Assembly (NCBI GenBank): GCA_947464365.1
Contig: CANHWS010000048.1
Coordinates: forward strand, 1-15,156
Length of the DNA stretch: 15,156 bases
Origin: Cytophagaceae bacterium
GTDB lineage: Bacteria > Bacteroidota > Bacteroidia > Cytophagales > Flexibacteraceae
Reading direction: 5' to 3'
The first letter of the stretch is position 1. The number at the start of each line of letters is the position of its first letter. This document shows positions 1-8,300 of the stretch, one piece after another. The position numbers and the translations under genes are program-made. The notes under the pieces were generated by a model that was given only the letters and a program-made list of their open reading frames with translations, had not been told where the DNA came from and ran no database searches.

Positions 1-1
1 C

Positions 2-484
2 AATGTCAAAAACTATCGCATCGGCATCGTCACCGCTCAATGGAACCCCGAGGTAACAGGGGCCTTGCTTCGTGGTGCCGTCCATACGCTGGACCGCTAT
101 GGCGTACCTCAGGCCAATATCCTGACCCATTCTGTCCCAGGCAGCTTCGAGCTCACCCTAGGGGCTCAGTGGCTTGCCCAGCAGCATAACATTGATGCCG
201 TCATCTGCCTAGGTTGTATCATCCAGGGCGAAACCCGCCACTTTGACTTCATCAGCCAAGCGGTTGCCACTGGTATCACCGAGGTGGCCCTCAAGACCAA
301 CAAGCCCATCATCTTTGGTGTCTTGACCCCGAACGATCAGCAACAAGCTCTCGACCGTGCAGGTGGTGTCCATGGCAATAAAGGTGACGAAGCTGCCATC
401 ACTGCCCTCCAGATGCTGGACCTGAACGATGCCTTGCTTAAAAGTAATGGCCTACATGCCCCGATCGGTTTCATGGGGCGCTAG
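2..484 (+). CDS. ribH: 6,7-dimethyl-8-ribityllumazine synthase, 5'-truncated by the window edge
   Basis: Lumazine synthase condenses 5-amino-6-ribitylamino-uracil with 3,4-dihydroxy-2-butanone 4-phosphate, the penultimate step of riboflavin synthesis, in the cytoplasm. The frame is open from base 2, so the start codon lies outside the window; the internal TTG at 65 is not the real start. Family landmarks are all present in order. The N-terminal strand reads RIGIVTAQWNPEVTGALL, with the substrate-binding Trp/Asn. Then come VPGSFELT, GCIIQGETRHFDFI (with the conserved catalytic His of the RHF motif), PIIFGVLTPNDQQQA, and a C-terminal GNKGDEAA helix. About 160 codons are visible, close to the usual family length, so only a short N-terminus is missing. 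It ends with TAG at 482-484. The next gene starts 76 bases downstream on the same strand, and no terminator is evident between them. Confidence 0.95.
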   Translation, partial: NVKNYRIGIVTAQWNPEVTGALLRGAVHTLDRYGVPQANILTHSVPGSFELTLGAQWLAQQHNIDAVICLGCIIQGETRHFDFISQAVATGITEVALKTNKPIIFGVLTPNDQQQALDRAGGVHGNKGDEAAITALQMLDLNDALLKSNGLHAPIGFMGR

Positions 485-560
485 GATTTAACATCCCATT
501 TGTTTTGTAACTTGAGGTCTGTAGGTCTATGTGGGGCCAACTAGATCCTGAGCCAACAAA

Positions 561-1397
561 ATGAAAAAGATCGTTGCACGTAACATGGGTAAGCTATTTG
601 GACTGTTCCTCATGTTATCCATGATGCCTTTGGCTGGTCACTTATTTGCGCAAGCTGTGCCAGCCCAGAGCCCTGTTCCTACACCACCTGGTGCAGAGCG
701 ATCACGTACTTATGCCTTTAGCCCGCAGACAGCCGATGGTTATGCCTTCCAGATTGGTGGAGGATTGGGCTCATTCTCGGTGGCTAGCAGCAGCATCAAT
801 CTGCAGGGGTCTATCGGTGGGCAGTACCATTTGTCCTCTTGGCTATCGATTGGTGGCTTTGCTGGTGGTACCATCGGTGGATACGAGACGCGTGAGGCCT
901 TAGCTGGGTTGCGCTCGGCCATTGGTGCCGACACCAGCCAAGCAGGTACCGACCAAACTGTCATCGGCTATTACCTGATGTTAGGCCCATGTTTTTCGAC
1001 CCATATTGACCAAACCAGTTGGCACTTTAGCCCGCTGATTGGCGTGTCAGGCCTCACACGCTTTGGCTTTAAGCTTGACGATGCTGGTGCACGCAAACCG
1101 CTGGCAGTAAAGCAGCAGCATCAGTACGAGCCTAATTTTTCGGCCAATCCTGCGCTGACCTTTGGCCTCTCGGCAGGGTTTGACCGGCCCTTGTCCGGCA
1201 AATGGCACTGGGGTCTTGAGCTCAGGTATCTCCTGATTTCGGGCGTTCGATACCGATCCCAATTCGTTGAGTCTTTTAGTGCTATTCAGCCATCGGGTCC
1301 GTCCTTACCAGACGTTGACTTCGGAAATGCCTTTAATGTCTCGATGGTCCAGCTTAGCCTCAACTTTACTTTTCTTGATCGACCTTCCGCACCCTGA
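561..1397 (+). CDS. Secreted outer-membrane beta-barrel protein of unknown function
   Basis: This is a 278-residue protein with a clear Sec signal peptide. A basic start (MKKIVARNMGK) is followed by a hydrophobic stretch to about residue 28 and probable cleavage after LFA at residue 31. A Pro-rich linker follows. The rest alternates Gly/Ser/aromatic residues in short amphipathic strands, for example FQIGGGLGSFSV, LSIGGFAGGTIGGY, WHWGLELRYLLI and VSMVQLSLNFTF near the C-terminus. This pattern is typical of small outer-membrane beta-barrels of Bacteroidota (OmpW/OMP_b-brl-like). The ATG at 561 is preferred; a second Met at residue 9 (base 585) would still leave a signal peptide. There is no T9SS sorting domain, which fits insertion into the outer membrane rather than export across it. 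No specific substrate or partner can be inferred. Confidence 0.7.
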   Translation: MKKIVARNMGKLFGLFLMLSMMPLAGHLFAQAVPAQSPVPTPPGAERSRTYAFSPQTADGYAFQIGGGLGSFSVASSSINLQGSIGGQYHLSSWLSIGGFAGGTIGGYETREALAGLRSAIGADTSQAGTDQTVIGYYLMLGPCFSTHIDQTSWHFSPLIGVSGLTRFGFKLDDAGARKPLAVKQQHQYEPNFSANPALTFGLSAGFDRPLSGKWHWGLELRYLLISGVRYRSQFVESFSAIQPSGPSLPDVDFGNAFNVSMVQLSLNFTFLDRPSAP

Positions 1398-1474
1398 TTA
1401 TTACCTGCGTAGGTCCGTAAATTGGTGTGGCATAGACTTGCTTAGGAATTGCGTAATATCTGGATCAAGCCGTG

Positions 1475-1506
1475 TTGACTTTGCGTATCCATAATGATTA
1501 CTTTTG
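1475..1506 (+). promoter_or_regulatory. Bacteroidota-type promoter for the GEVED surface protein gene
   Basis: TACTTTTG at 1499-1506 matches the TAnnTTTG -7 consensus exactly. A TTG at 1475-1477 lies 21 bases upstream of it, within the variable spacing reported for Bacteroidota -33 elements. The start codon is 40 bases downstream at 1546. Transcription would begin a few bases after 1506 and leave a short leader. The element is seen in the sequence; promoter activity is inferred. Confidence 0.6.
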
Positions 1507-1545
1507 GAGAATTCTGTATTTCACACCATCTGACCAATACGCTTT

Positions 1546-4380
1546 ATGATCCAACCTAGACACTTAGTCAAGGCTCTTTTTTCCTTGTTTGCCCTTCTGT
1601 TAACAAACTGCGTTTGGGCCCAATATTGTGCCGTCACGGGGTACGTGAACGGTAGTGTCAAGATCAGTGGCCTGCGAGTCGGTAGTATTTCGATCCGGAA
1701 CAATACCCAAGGTGGTTATCAGGACCGAAGCAGCCAGACAACCAAGATCTATAAAGGCTACAAATACCCATTGAGTGTTACCTGTCCGGCTGCCTTGACC
1801 CCTAACAATTGCAGCCGCTGGATCGACTGGAACCATGACTCCATCTTCGATGCCTCTGAGCGTCAAGACCTCCTGCAGTTTGCCAATGGTGCCCTATTTC
1901 GGGATACCATCATTGCGCCAGCAGGAGCACTTCCTGGCCCAGCCCGGATGCGTACTGTCCTATTCTATCGCCAGTCTAACAGGGTCATGAATCCTTGTGC
2001 CTCCACCGACCCTAACAACGATGGGTCAGTTTGGGATGTCACCCTTGACTATGACACTGTTACCAATGTGCTCCCATCTTGCACCCAGATCATTACACCA
2101 GTAGATCTATCCACCAATGTATTGACCAATACCAGCATCCGTTGGCGGTTGCCAGCAACTGGACCTGTCTTGGGATATCGCATTTACTTAGACACTATTG
2201 CCACTAGCAGGACCTTGGTCGGCACCACAGCGTTTGATACCACCTTCACACCAGCCCAGCAGCTTTTGGGAGGCCGTACCTACCATGCACGTGTCGAGCC
2301 GTATAACTTGTTCGGCCCAGCACTAGGTTGTGATTCGATCTCGTTCACCACGACCACCAATCCACCCAACTGCCCAACCGTAACCGCGCCTGCTGGCGGC
2401 GGTGTTACCACCCCACGCACCGTTGACTTTGGCTGGACTGACAATGGCGGCAATACCTCTACCTACACCATCTTGGCGGATACAGTTTTCCCTCCGCGGG
2501 CTGTTTTGGCACAAGGAATCAGAGGCCTTAGCTATCGGACCTTGGTAAACTTGATTCAAAACCAGAAATACTACTACCAAGTTTTGGCCGTCAACGGCCT
2601 AGGTGCTTCTGCTGGTTGCAACATCGATAGCCTCAATACCTCTGACTCGATAAGCTATTGTGCTGTCTCGTTCCAGAATAGCAACTACCACATTAGCCAG
2701 ATACAGTTCCCGACGGTTACTGACAATGGTGTTACCCGCTCGGGGTACTTTGATCGTCGCCCACGCACGTTGACAGCGCCAATTGGTTCTACCCAAACCA
2801 TCAATATCAATATCTCAGGTGGGGACAACAATAACACCATCTATTGCTACATTGACTACAACCAAAATGGCAACTTTAATGATCCAGGCGAACGATTGAT
2901 AGGTGCGGGCGGGTCAGCTGCCAAAACAATTTCTATCACCCCACCAGTTGGTTCTATGGTAGGCCGTACCACCATGCGTATCGTCCTTTGGTATATCAGC
3001 AATGGCACCTTCACTGCGCCATGTGGCAACATCCAGTTTGACGGCAACGCCCTAGACTATTATATCGATATCCAGAATCCATTGGCATGTACAGGTCGCC
3101 CATCCGCGGGTACCGTTGTGCTGGACTCTGCCCGCTGTGATAATGGTGTTGGCTACCTCCGTGCGACGGGCACCGGTATCGCAAGCAACCTGCGCTATCA
3201 ATGGCTAAAACGTGTCGGTACTACTTGGGCCCCTGCTGGCACCGCCAATGATACGATCTCTACGCTTAGCACCAGCCCGAATGCCAGCCCAACCAGCTAT
3301 CGTTTTGTCGTTACCTGTGCCAACTCTGGCCAAACGGACTCTACCGCTGCTTATGTACTTTCTGGCGCACCAGTTCCAGCCCCAGCCGTACGTGATACAG
3401 CCCGCTGTGGCACAGGTGGTGTATTGTTGCGTGCTAGCTCTACCTTGACTGGTGGTAGCTACCGTTGGTATCGCGCCATGACTGGCCTATTTGCAGATAG
3501 CGCCAACAATGCCCCAATCAGCACTAGTACCCAGGTCCGCAATGGTGTGGCCATAGGCGATAGTGTCGTTCGGTATGTGGCCTATATCACTGCCCAAGGC
3601 TGCGAAAGCCCTAGAACCAGAGTCATTGGTCGTGTTGTGGCGGCACCTACTGCCCCAAGCATTACCCCAACTGGTACCCAGACTACCTGCGCTGGTGATA
3701 GCGTCACCCTGACCGCCCCTGCTGGTTTTACACGCTACCTATGGTCTAACAGTGCTACCACCCAATCCATCACAGTCAGGACTGGTGGTCCATATAGCGT
3801 CCGAGTTACCAACGCTGGTGGTTGCCAAAGCCCTGCATCAGCTGTTGTAAACGTTGGCTTCACAGCACGGCCTAATCGCCCGACTGTTACGTTTAACCAG
3901 ACAACCAATCGCCTTACCGCTGCCGTCCTGCCTAATACCAACGGCCTCAGCCTTGCATGGTACCTCAATGGTGTCCTGATCACGGGCCAAACCACTGCCA
4001 CCCTGACACCAACTGCCGTCGGGAATTACACAGTTGTCGCCACCCGCTCTGCCGCTCCGTTCTGCGTTAGTGATACCTCGGCCCTTGTCGCTATCTTGGT
4101 TGGCCTAGCTGCCTCCACAAATGCGCAGCAGGCCACATTCGCTTATCCTAACCCTACCACTGGCGACCTCACGGTCCAGCTGCCTGTCGGATCTGCTGAC
4201 AGGACCCTGAACCTAACCCTTACTGACCTAGTAGGCAAAACCTGGATGGTCAGCACCCATGCAGCGGACCAAAGCACCGCTACCATGCGCCTATCCATTC
4301 AGGATGTCCCATCTGGCACCTATATGCTTCGCTTGAGCGATGGCACCAATGCCTGGCATCAGCGCATCGTCAAACAATAG
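1546..4380 (+). CDS. Modular T9SS-secreted surface protein with two GEVED domains, Fn3-like and Ig-like modules
   Basis: This 944-residue protein is probably exported by the type IX secretion system and anchored at, or released from, the cell surface. Signal peptide: residues 1-25, cleavage after VWA. GEVED domain 1 spans about 27-170, with core WIDWNHDSIFDASER at 92-106. Two Fn3-like modules fill about 178-370. GEVED domain 2 spans about 371-512, with core YIDYNQNGNFNDPGER at 435-450. Three to four Ig-like, Cys-containing modules follow to about 855; one includes CAGDSVTLTAPAGF and a YLWSNSATTQSI strand typical of Bacteroidota adhesin repeats. The last ~80 residues are a type A sorting domain: FAYPNPTTGDL at 865-875, then VPSGTYMLRL and a basic IVKQ end. 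Acidic Asn/Asp-rich loops in both GEVED cores may bind calcium (inference). No catalytic motif was found, so an adhesive or structural role is more likely than an enzymatic one. Confidence 0.85.
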   Translation: MIQPRHLVKALFSLFALLLTNCVWAQYCAVTGYVNGSVKISGLRVGSISIRNNTQGGYQDRSSQTTKIYKGYKYPLSVTCPAALTPNNCSRWIDWNHDSIFDASERQDLLQFANGALFRDTIIAPAGALPGPARMRTVLFYRQSNRVMNPCASTDPNNDGSVWDVTLDYDTVTNVLPSCTQIITPVDLSTNVLTNTSIRWRLPATGPVLGYRIYLDTIATSRTLVGTTAFDTTFTPAQQLLGGRTYHARVEPYNLFGPALGCDSISFTTTTNPPNCPTVTAPAGGGVTTPRTVDFGWTDNGGNTSTYTILADTVFPPRAVLAQGIRGLSYRTLVNLIQNQKYYYQVLAVNGLGASAGCNIDSLNTSDSISYCAVSFQNSNYHISQIQFPTVTDNGVTRSGYFDRRPRTLTAPIGSTQTININISGGDNNNTIYCYIDYNQNGNFNDPGERLIGAGGSAAKTISITPPVGSMVGRTTMRIVLWYISNGTFTAPCGNIQFDGNALDYYIDIQNPLACTGRPSAGTVVLDSARCDNGVGYLRATGTGIASNLRYQWLKRVGTTWAPAGTANDTISTLSTSPNASPTSYRFVVTCANSGQTDSTAAYVLSGAPVPAPAVRDTARCGTGGVLLRASSTLTGGSYRWYRAMTGLFADSANNAPISTSTQVRNGVAIGDSVVRYVAYITAQGCESPRTRVIGRVVAAPTAPSITPTGTQTTCAGDSVTLTAPAGFTRYLWSNSATTQSITVRTGGPYSVRVTNAGGCQSPASAVVNVGFTARPNRPTVTFNQTTNRLTAAVLPNTNGLSLAWYLNGVLITGQTTATLTPTAVGNYTVVATRSAAPFCVSDTSALVAILVGLAASTNAQQATFAYPNPTTGDLTVQLPVGSADRTLNLTLTDLVGKTWMVSTHAADQSTATMRLSIQDVPSGTYMLRLSDGTNAWHQRIVKQ

Positions 4381-4400
4381 ATTTAATTACCCATCATTGC

Positions 4401-4439
4401 CAAAAGGGGCTGCTCATCCATGATGAGTAGCCCCTTTTG
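4401..4439. terminator. Strong symmetrical hairpin, probable bidirectional terminator
   Basis: Bases 4401-4418 pair with 4422-4439 over 18 positions with a single G-T wobble and a three-base CAT loop. The outer part of each arm gives an A4 tract on the left and a T4 tract on the right, so either strand presents a GC-rich stem followed by T residues. It lies 20 bases after the stop of the plus-strand gene ending at 4380 and 30 bases beyond the stop of the convergent minus-strand acetyltransferase gene. This is the position expected for a shared terminator. Confidence 0.85.
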
Positions 4440-4469
4440 CATTATAGCCTCTTGATTTTGGTGGGATGG

Positions 4470-4919
4470 TTATACCTCTCTCACCAAGTGGTAACCCTTC
4501 TGGATAAAGTCGTGCTTGACGTAGAACTTGATAGCCTTGTAGTTGGTCGTGTAGGCATCTAGCACAATCATTTTGCAGCCATGGGTCTGGGCGATGTATT
4601 GCAGGTGGTCCAACAGGATTTTGCCAACCCCATCTGAGCGGTAGTTTTCGTCAACCACAAAGTTGTCGAGATCCAGCGTTGTGCCACCCACCCAAAGCCG
4701 AGGCAACATCCAATAGGCCACCAGGCCCACTACCTTACCATCGATTTCGGCCACCACTTGCCGATAGCTTTTGCTGATCATTTCGGGCAGGATTTGCTCA
4801 TAGGTTTCTTGGGTCAGGTCTTGGTACATCTGGGTCAAGATCTGGTGGTTGGGCAGCATTTCGGCCAACAAGTCACAAGACCTAAGCTCGACAGTTACGT
4901 TTTTGGGCTGGTTAAACAT
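4470..4919 (-). CDS. GNAT-family N-acetyltransferase
   Basis: This 149-residue cytoplasmic protein would transfer an acetyl group from acetyl-CoA to an unidentified amine. The GNAT fold is visible in order. There is an N-terminal helical part (residues 20-50). The beta hairpin VVAEIDGKVVGLVAYW lies at 55-70. Motif A is LDNFVVDENYRSDGVGKILL (83-102), with the R-x-x-G-x-G pyrophosphate-binding loop at 94-99 preceded by the beta4 strand. Motif B is NYKAIKFYVKHDFI (126-139). Length is normal for a single-domain GNAT. The ATG at 4919 is chosen because the N-terminus fits and no upstream in-frame extension looks GNAT-like. The gene is monocistronic, convergent with the upstream surface-protein gene and divergent from the protease gene. 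No exact TAnnTTTG element was found upstream. Confidence 0.88.
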   Translation of the reverse strand: MFNQPKNVTVELRSCDLLAEMLPNHQILTQMYQDLTQETYEQILPEMISKSYRQVVAEIDGKVVGLVAYWMLPRLWVGGTTLDLDNFVVDENYRSDGVGKILLDHLQYIAQTHGCKMIVLDAYTTNYKAIKFYVKHDFIQKGYHLVREV

Positions 4920-5337
4920 GGGTTAGGTATCAGGTTTTTGGTTGTCGGATTAGGGTATGCAAAAATTGGGCGGGGATAGGTGGCTGAGTAGTTGGGTGTC
5001 TTAATTGGCATTTTTGGTGGTCCAGAGGTCTGGGCTTTGGACAGCTGGTAAGGTCCACATGAGCTTAAGGATTTTGGTTTGTCTGAGCAACCTACAATAG
5101 TCAACTTATGCCAACAGTTGTATAGCTCGATGTTAACTATATTCAGGCTAGGCAGTATAAAAAGGCTAAAAGAGGTGCGCACGGTGCCTAGCCCGTTCGA
5201 AAAATATTTTGGCCTAAACTTGCGTTTTCAGCTATGAACACCTTGTTTATTTCGACATTAACAAATTTTAATTTGCACAATATCAACAGGTTTTACTAGA
5301 TTTGGGAAGTAACATCCATCTCCAAATCCTGGTTTTT
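4920..5337. other. 418-base intergenic region between divergent genes
   Basis: This gap separates the minus-strand acetyltransferase from the plus-strand protease gene. The left two thirds are G/T-rich on the plus strand and have no convincing gene. The right third (about 5196-5300) is AT-rich and holds the promoter annotated at 5272-5304. A 95-codon minus-strand ORF overlaps the start of the acetyltransferase gene, but it has no coding features I trust. No RNA gene or repeat was recognised. Confidence 0.6.
5272..5304 (+). promoter_or_regulatory. Bacteroidota-type promoter for the protease operon
   Basis: TAGATTTG at 5297-5304 is an exact TAnnTTTG -7 match, with TTTG at 5272-5275 as the -33 element, 21 bases away. 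The same TTG-N21-TAnnTTTG layout occurs at 1475-1506. The box lies 33 bases before the ATG at 5338 and covers the TTG at 5302, so it argues that translation starts at 5338. The element is seen; activity is inferred. Confidence 0.65.
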
Positions 5338-8300
5338 ATGACACAGAACCTAATCCACGTTAAGTACACTAAGCTTGTTATAGCTATAGTGGCTGTTTTG
5401 ACCGTTCTGGTCAACTTGCCAGTAATAGGGCAGACTCACACACGGATTTCTACCCCCAACCTTGACCTCTTTAACTTTGTCAGCTGTGACACGCTCAGGA
5501 GTCAAAATCAGGTTGGACTGTTGAAGCTTGCTGGTAGCAATACCCATGTGAAAGGTGATTTTTACCTTCAAAGCAATGTTGCTACAACAGGAAATCAGCA
5601 AGTTCGTGACGCCTTGACAGAAATGATTCAGATACGGCAAACGTATGGTGGGCTCACTGGAAATGACAAAGGACAACAATCGCCCAAAGCTGATTCGTTA
5701 TTCAACCTAGCAAACCAAGGAGTTTACAAGTACGCTTTACCACTACCACCAAGCACTAGTGGAGGTGGGGGTATAGGTATCGATCCGGGAGACGTTGGTG
5801 AACCAACAGAGGAGCCAGGTGGCGGTGGAATTGAAGAGACTGGTGATGGCGAAGGAGGAGGAGTAGTTAGCCCGCCACCCTACAGTTGCAGCCATTCGGT
5901 TGCAGTCCAGAACCTTACGACTACCTTTAAGGGTAAAAAGGTCTTCACTGGTAGTGCTACTGACATGATTATCATCAACGTATTAGGAAACGCCATCTTT
6001 GATAGTGTAACTGTGGTCCTTCGCGGTGGAATACTTGCAAGCAATATTATCTGGAACATTCGTGGTAGTTTGTCAATCTTGAATGGGAATGACCTGAAAG
6101 GCGTTATTATTGCTCAAAGCGTTCTTGTGCTGAACAGGTGGGAGTTGGCGCCTGATATTACAGTAGGTACGCCAGGCAAAATCATAATTGTTAATGATTA
6201 TAAGGCTCAAGGCGGTGAGATAACTATTTGTGGTCTGAATGAAAATAGCCCTAGTGGTATTGTCTCTAACAACAAACCAGTTGTCAACCAGCAGAATAAA
6301 ATCTACTACAATACAGACTGTGGCAACTATGTTAACAAGTCACCAGATGTGCCTGGCCATACACCTGTGAAGGTTATTAGGGTTATGATCCACGTTTTTA
6401 AGCCAGTCACAACCGCTAATGTCCCAGCCGTTTTCAGAAATTATGATGAAGCCGATAAGCCATATCTAACAAGCTTGATTGAAGGCCTTAATGCCAAGGG
6501 TGGTGTTAGGGTAGATAATCAAGGTGCGCCTTATGGTACTCCTTTGACGGTACCTAAGGCGACTTTACCAGATGCCCGTTACTCTACCTACATTAACTCG
6601 ACTGTTAATACGAATGCTGAAATCAGCTATCCCACTCAATTTTTAACGCTCAACGATAACTTCAAAAATTTGGCCACTGCAAACCCAACCCATGGCGTGC
6701 TTGGTACCCAAAACCGACCTGACAGCCGCGTGCAATTTGTCATTGTGCCTAATGGGATCAAGTTTTACTACGGGGCAGTGGAAACTAGTAGTGGTAAGAA
6801 AATTGAAAACGTACTTGAGTTTTTAACTTCAGCTTATTCGGCAACTGCTTATGAAAACGCTTTGGGAAGCAACTTGACCGCTGCAAGAGCATGGTTAGAT
6901 GAAAACAACGAATCTGATCCTAATGCCATCAATATCGTTATGACGGAGTCATATACTCCTGATGATATTAATAAACTAACGAATGTGTCCTCATCTTCTT
7001 CCGCTTCGTGTTCTGCTGGATTTAACTTCGGAGGATTATCGACCGAGCGTTATGAAGGAACAAACATTGCTAGAGGTTTAGGCGACAATTGGTGCCTAAT
7101 CCAGGGTAGAAATTTCCTTGGGAAATATCATTATCTTGAAGGACTCTACAAACTAAAGGTAATAGGTAATACCTGTAACTATCGGTCAACAGTGGCTAGG
7201 CCAGATTGGCATCAGTTGAATGTCACTTCCTATATTGTGGCTCATGAAGTTTTACACTGTATTGGTTTGGGCCATGCCAACGGCAATTTATTAGATATTT
7301 GCTCCAACGCTCCCTATGACGGTCAATCAGGGGCCACATTTAACAATGCAATGACTACCAAGTTACCTTCAGGACAGTATTCTAACTTAACCCACTGTCA
7401 AAAAGGTCGTGTGCATGAACTTCTTGAATCTAGCGCCATTGGCAAGGTGCTTGTCAATAATTACTGTACAAGTAGCATTACTGATCAAACTTTGTCTACA
7501 ACTTATGTATCAGGTAATGGTACGACTGATGGAAACAAATGGTATAGCCGTATGATGCTCACTGGTAATCTGGATGTTAGCAATGGCGCCCAACTAAAAG
7601 TAGGTTGTAAATTGACATTCCCGAGTTCGGTAAATGGTCGGGACCCACAACTTGCTGTTAGGCTTAGTTCTAGGGTCGAGTTTATGGCTGGTTCCACAAT
7701 CGGTAAGGGGTCCATTCAGGCAAGCACTTGTGCTAGCACAACCAAACTAGAAATTGGCTCAACCACCATAAGCAGCACAGGCCAAATCATCTACAATCCA
7801 GTTCAAGGCTTTGTTTTTATCTCAGGACACGTTCGGGTTGAGCCAGGTATCTCCATCGTAGTTAAAAGAGGTGCTACCCTTTATGTTGGACCGAAAGGCA
7901 TACTTGAGTTTTTAGGTGCTGGCAACTTCGTTGTCGAAGAAGGTGGTTATCTTTGTGTTGTCTCTAACATCGAAGGTAAGGGCGCTATCAATATGGGTAC
8001 TGGCAATATTAATTTTGAGCCCAATTCCAACATCGGTATGGTAAACCCTGATATTACGGATCCTATTTACTCTACCTGTTCAGTCGTTACAGCTTGTAAC
8101 ATACAGTCATTTGATAGGTATGAATTTGAGGTCAAGTACAGCACAAACCCTGCCGTCAGGTATACAAACAATAACTTCGTGAATGTTTGCGCCAATACGC
8201 CAGTCGAGATCAAACTAGTCAATCGTTTCGGTAACGGTTTTACAGGGGACTTTGTTTGGCGAAAAAATGGCGTCATTATCCCCCTTACCTTGCCCAACAC

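Noticed and set aside
1546..1626. Lipoprotein signal (LTNC) in the GEVED surface protein
   Set aside because: Asn before Cys does not fit a lipobox, and VWA-Q just after it is a good signal peptidase I site. The C-terminal sorting domain also points to T9SS export.
4895..5182. Minus-strand 95-codon ORF containing FAYPNPTT, like a T9SS sorting motif
   Set aside because: It overlaps the start of the acetyltransferase gene, has no signal peptide or domain, and lacks the rest of a sorting domain. Most likely a chance match in G/T-rich intergenic DNA, although a decayed remnant cannot be excluded.
5302..5337. Upstream TTG start for the metalloprotease
   Set aside because: The TTG lies inside the TAGATTTG promoter box, so it would not be in the mRNA. 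The ATG at 5338 gives a standard signal peptide.
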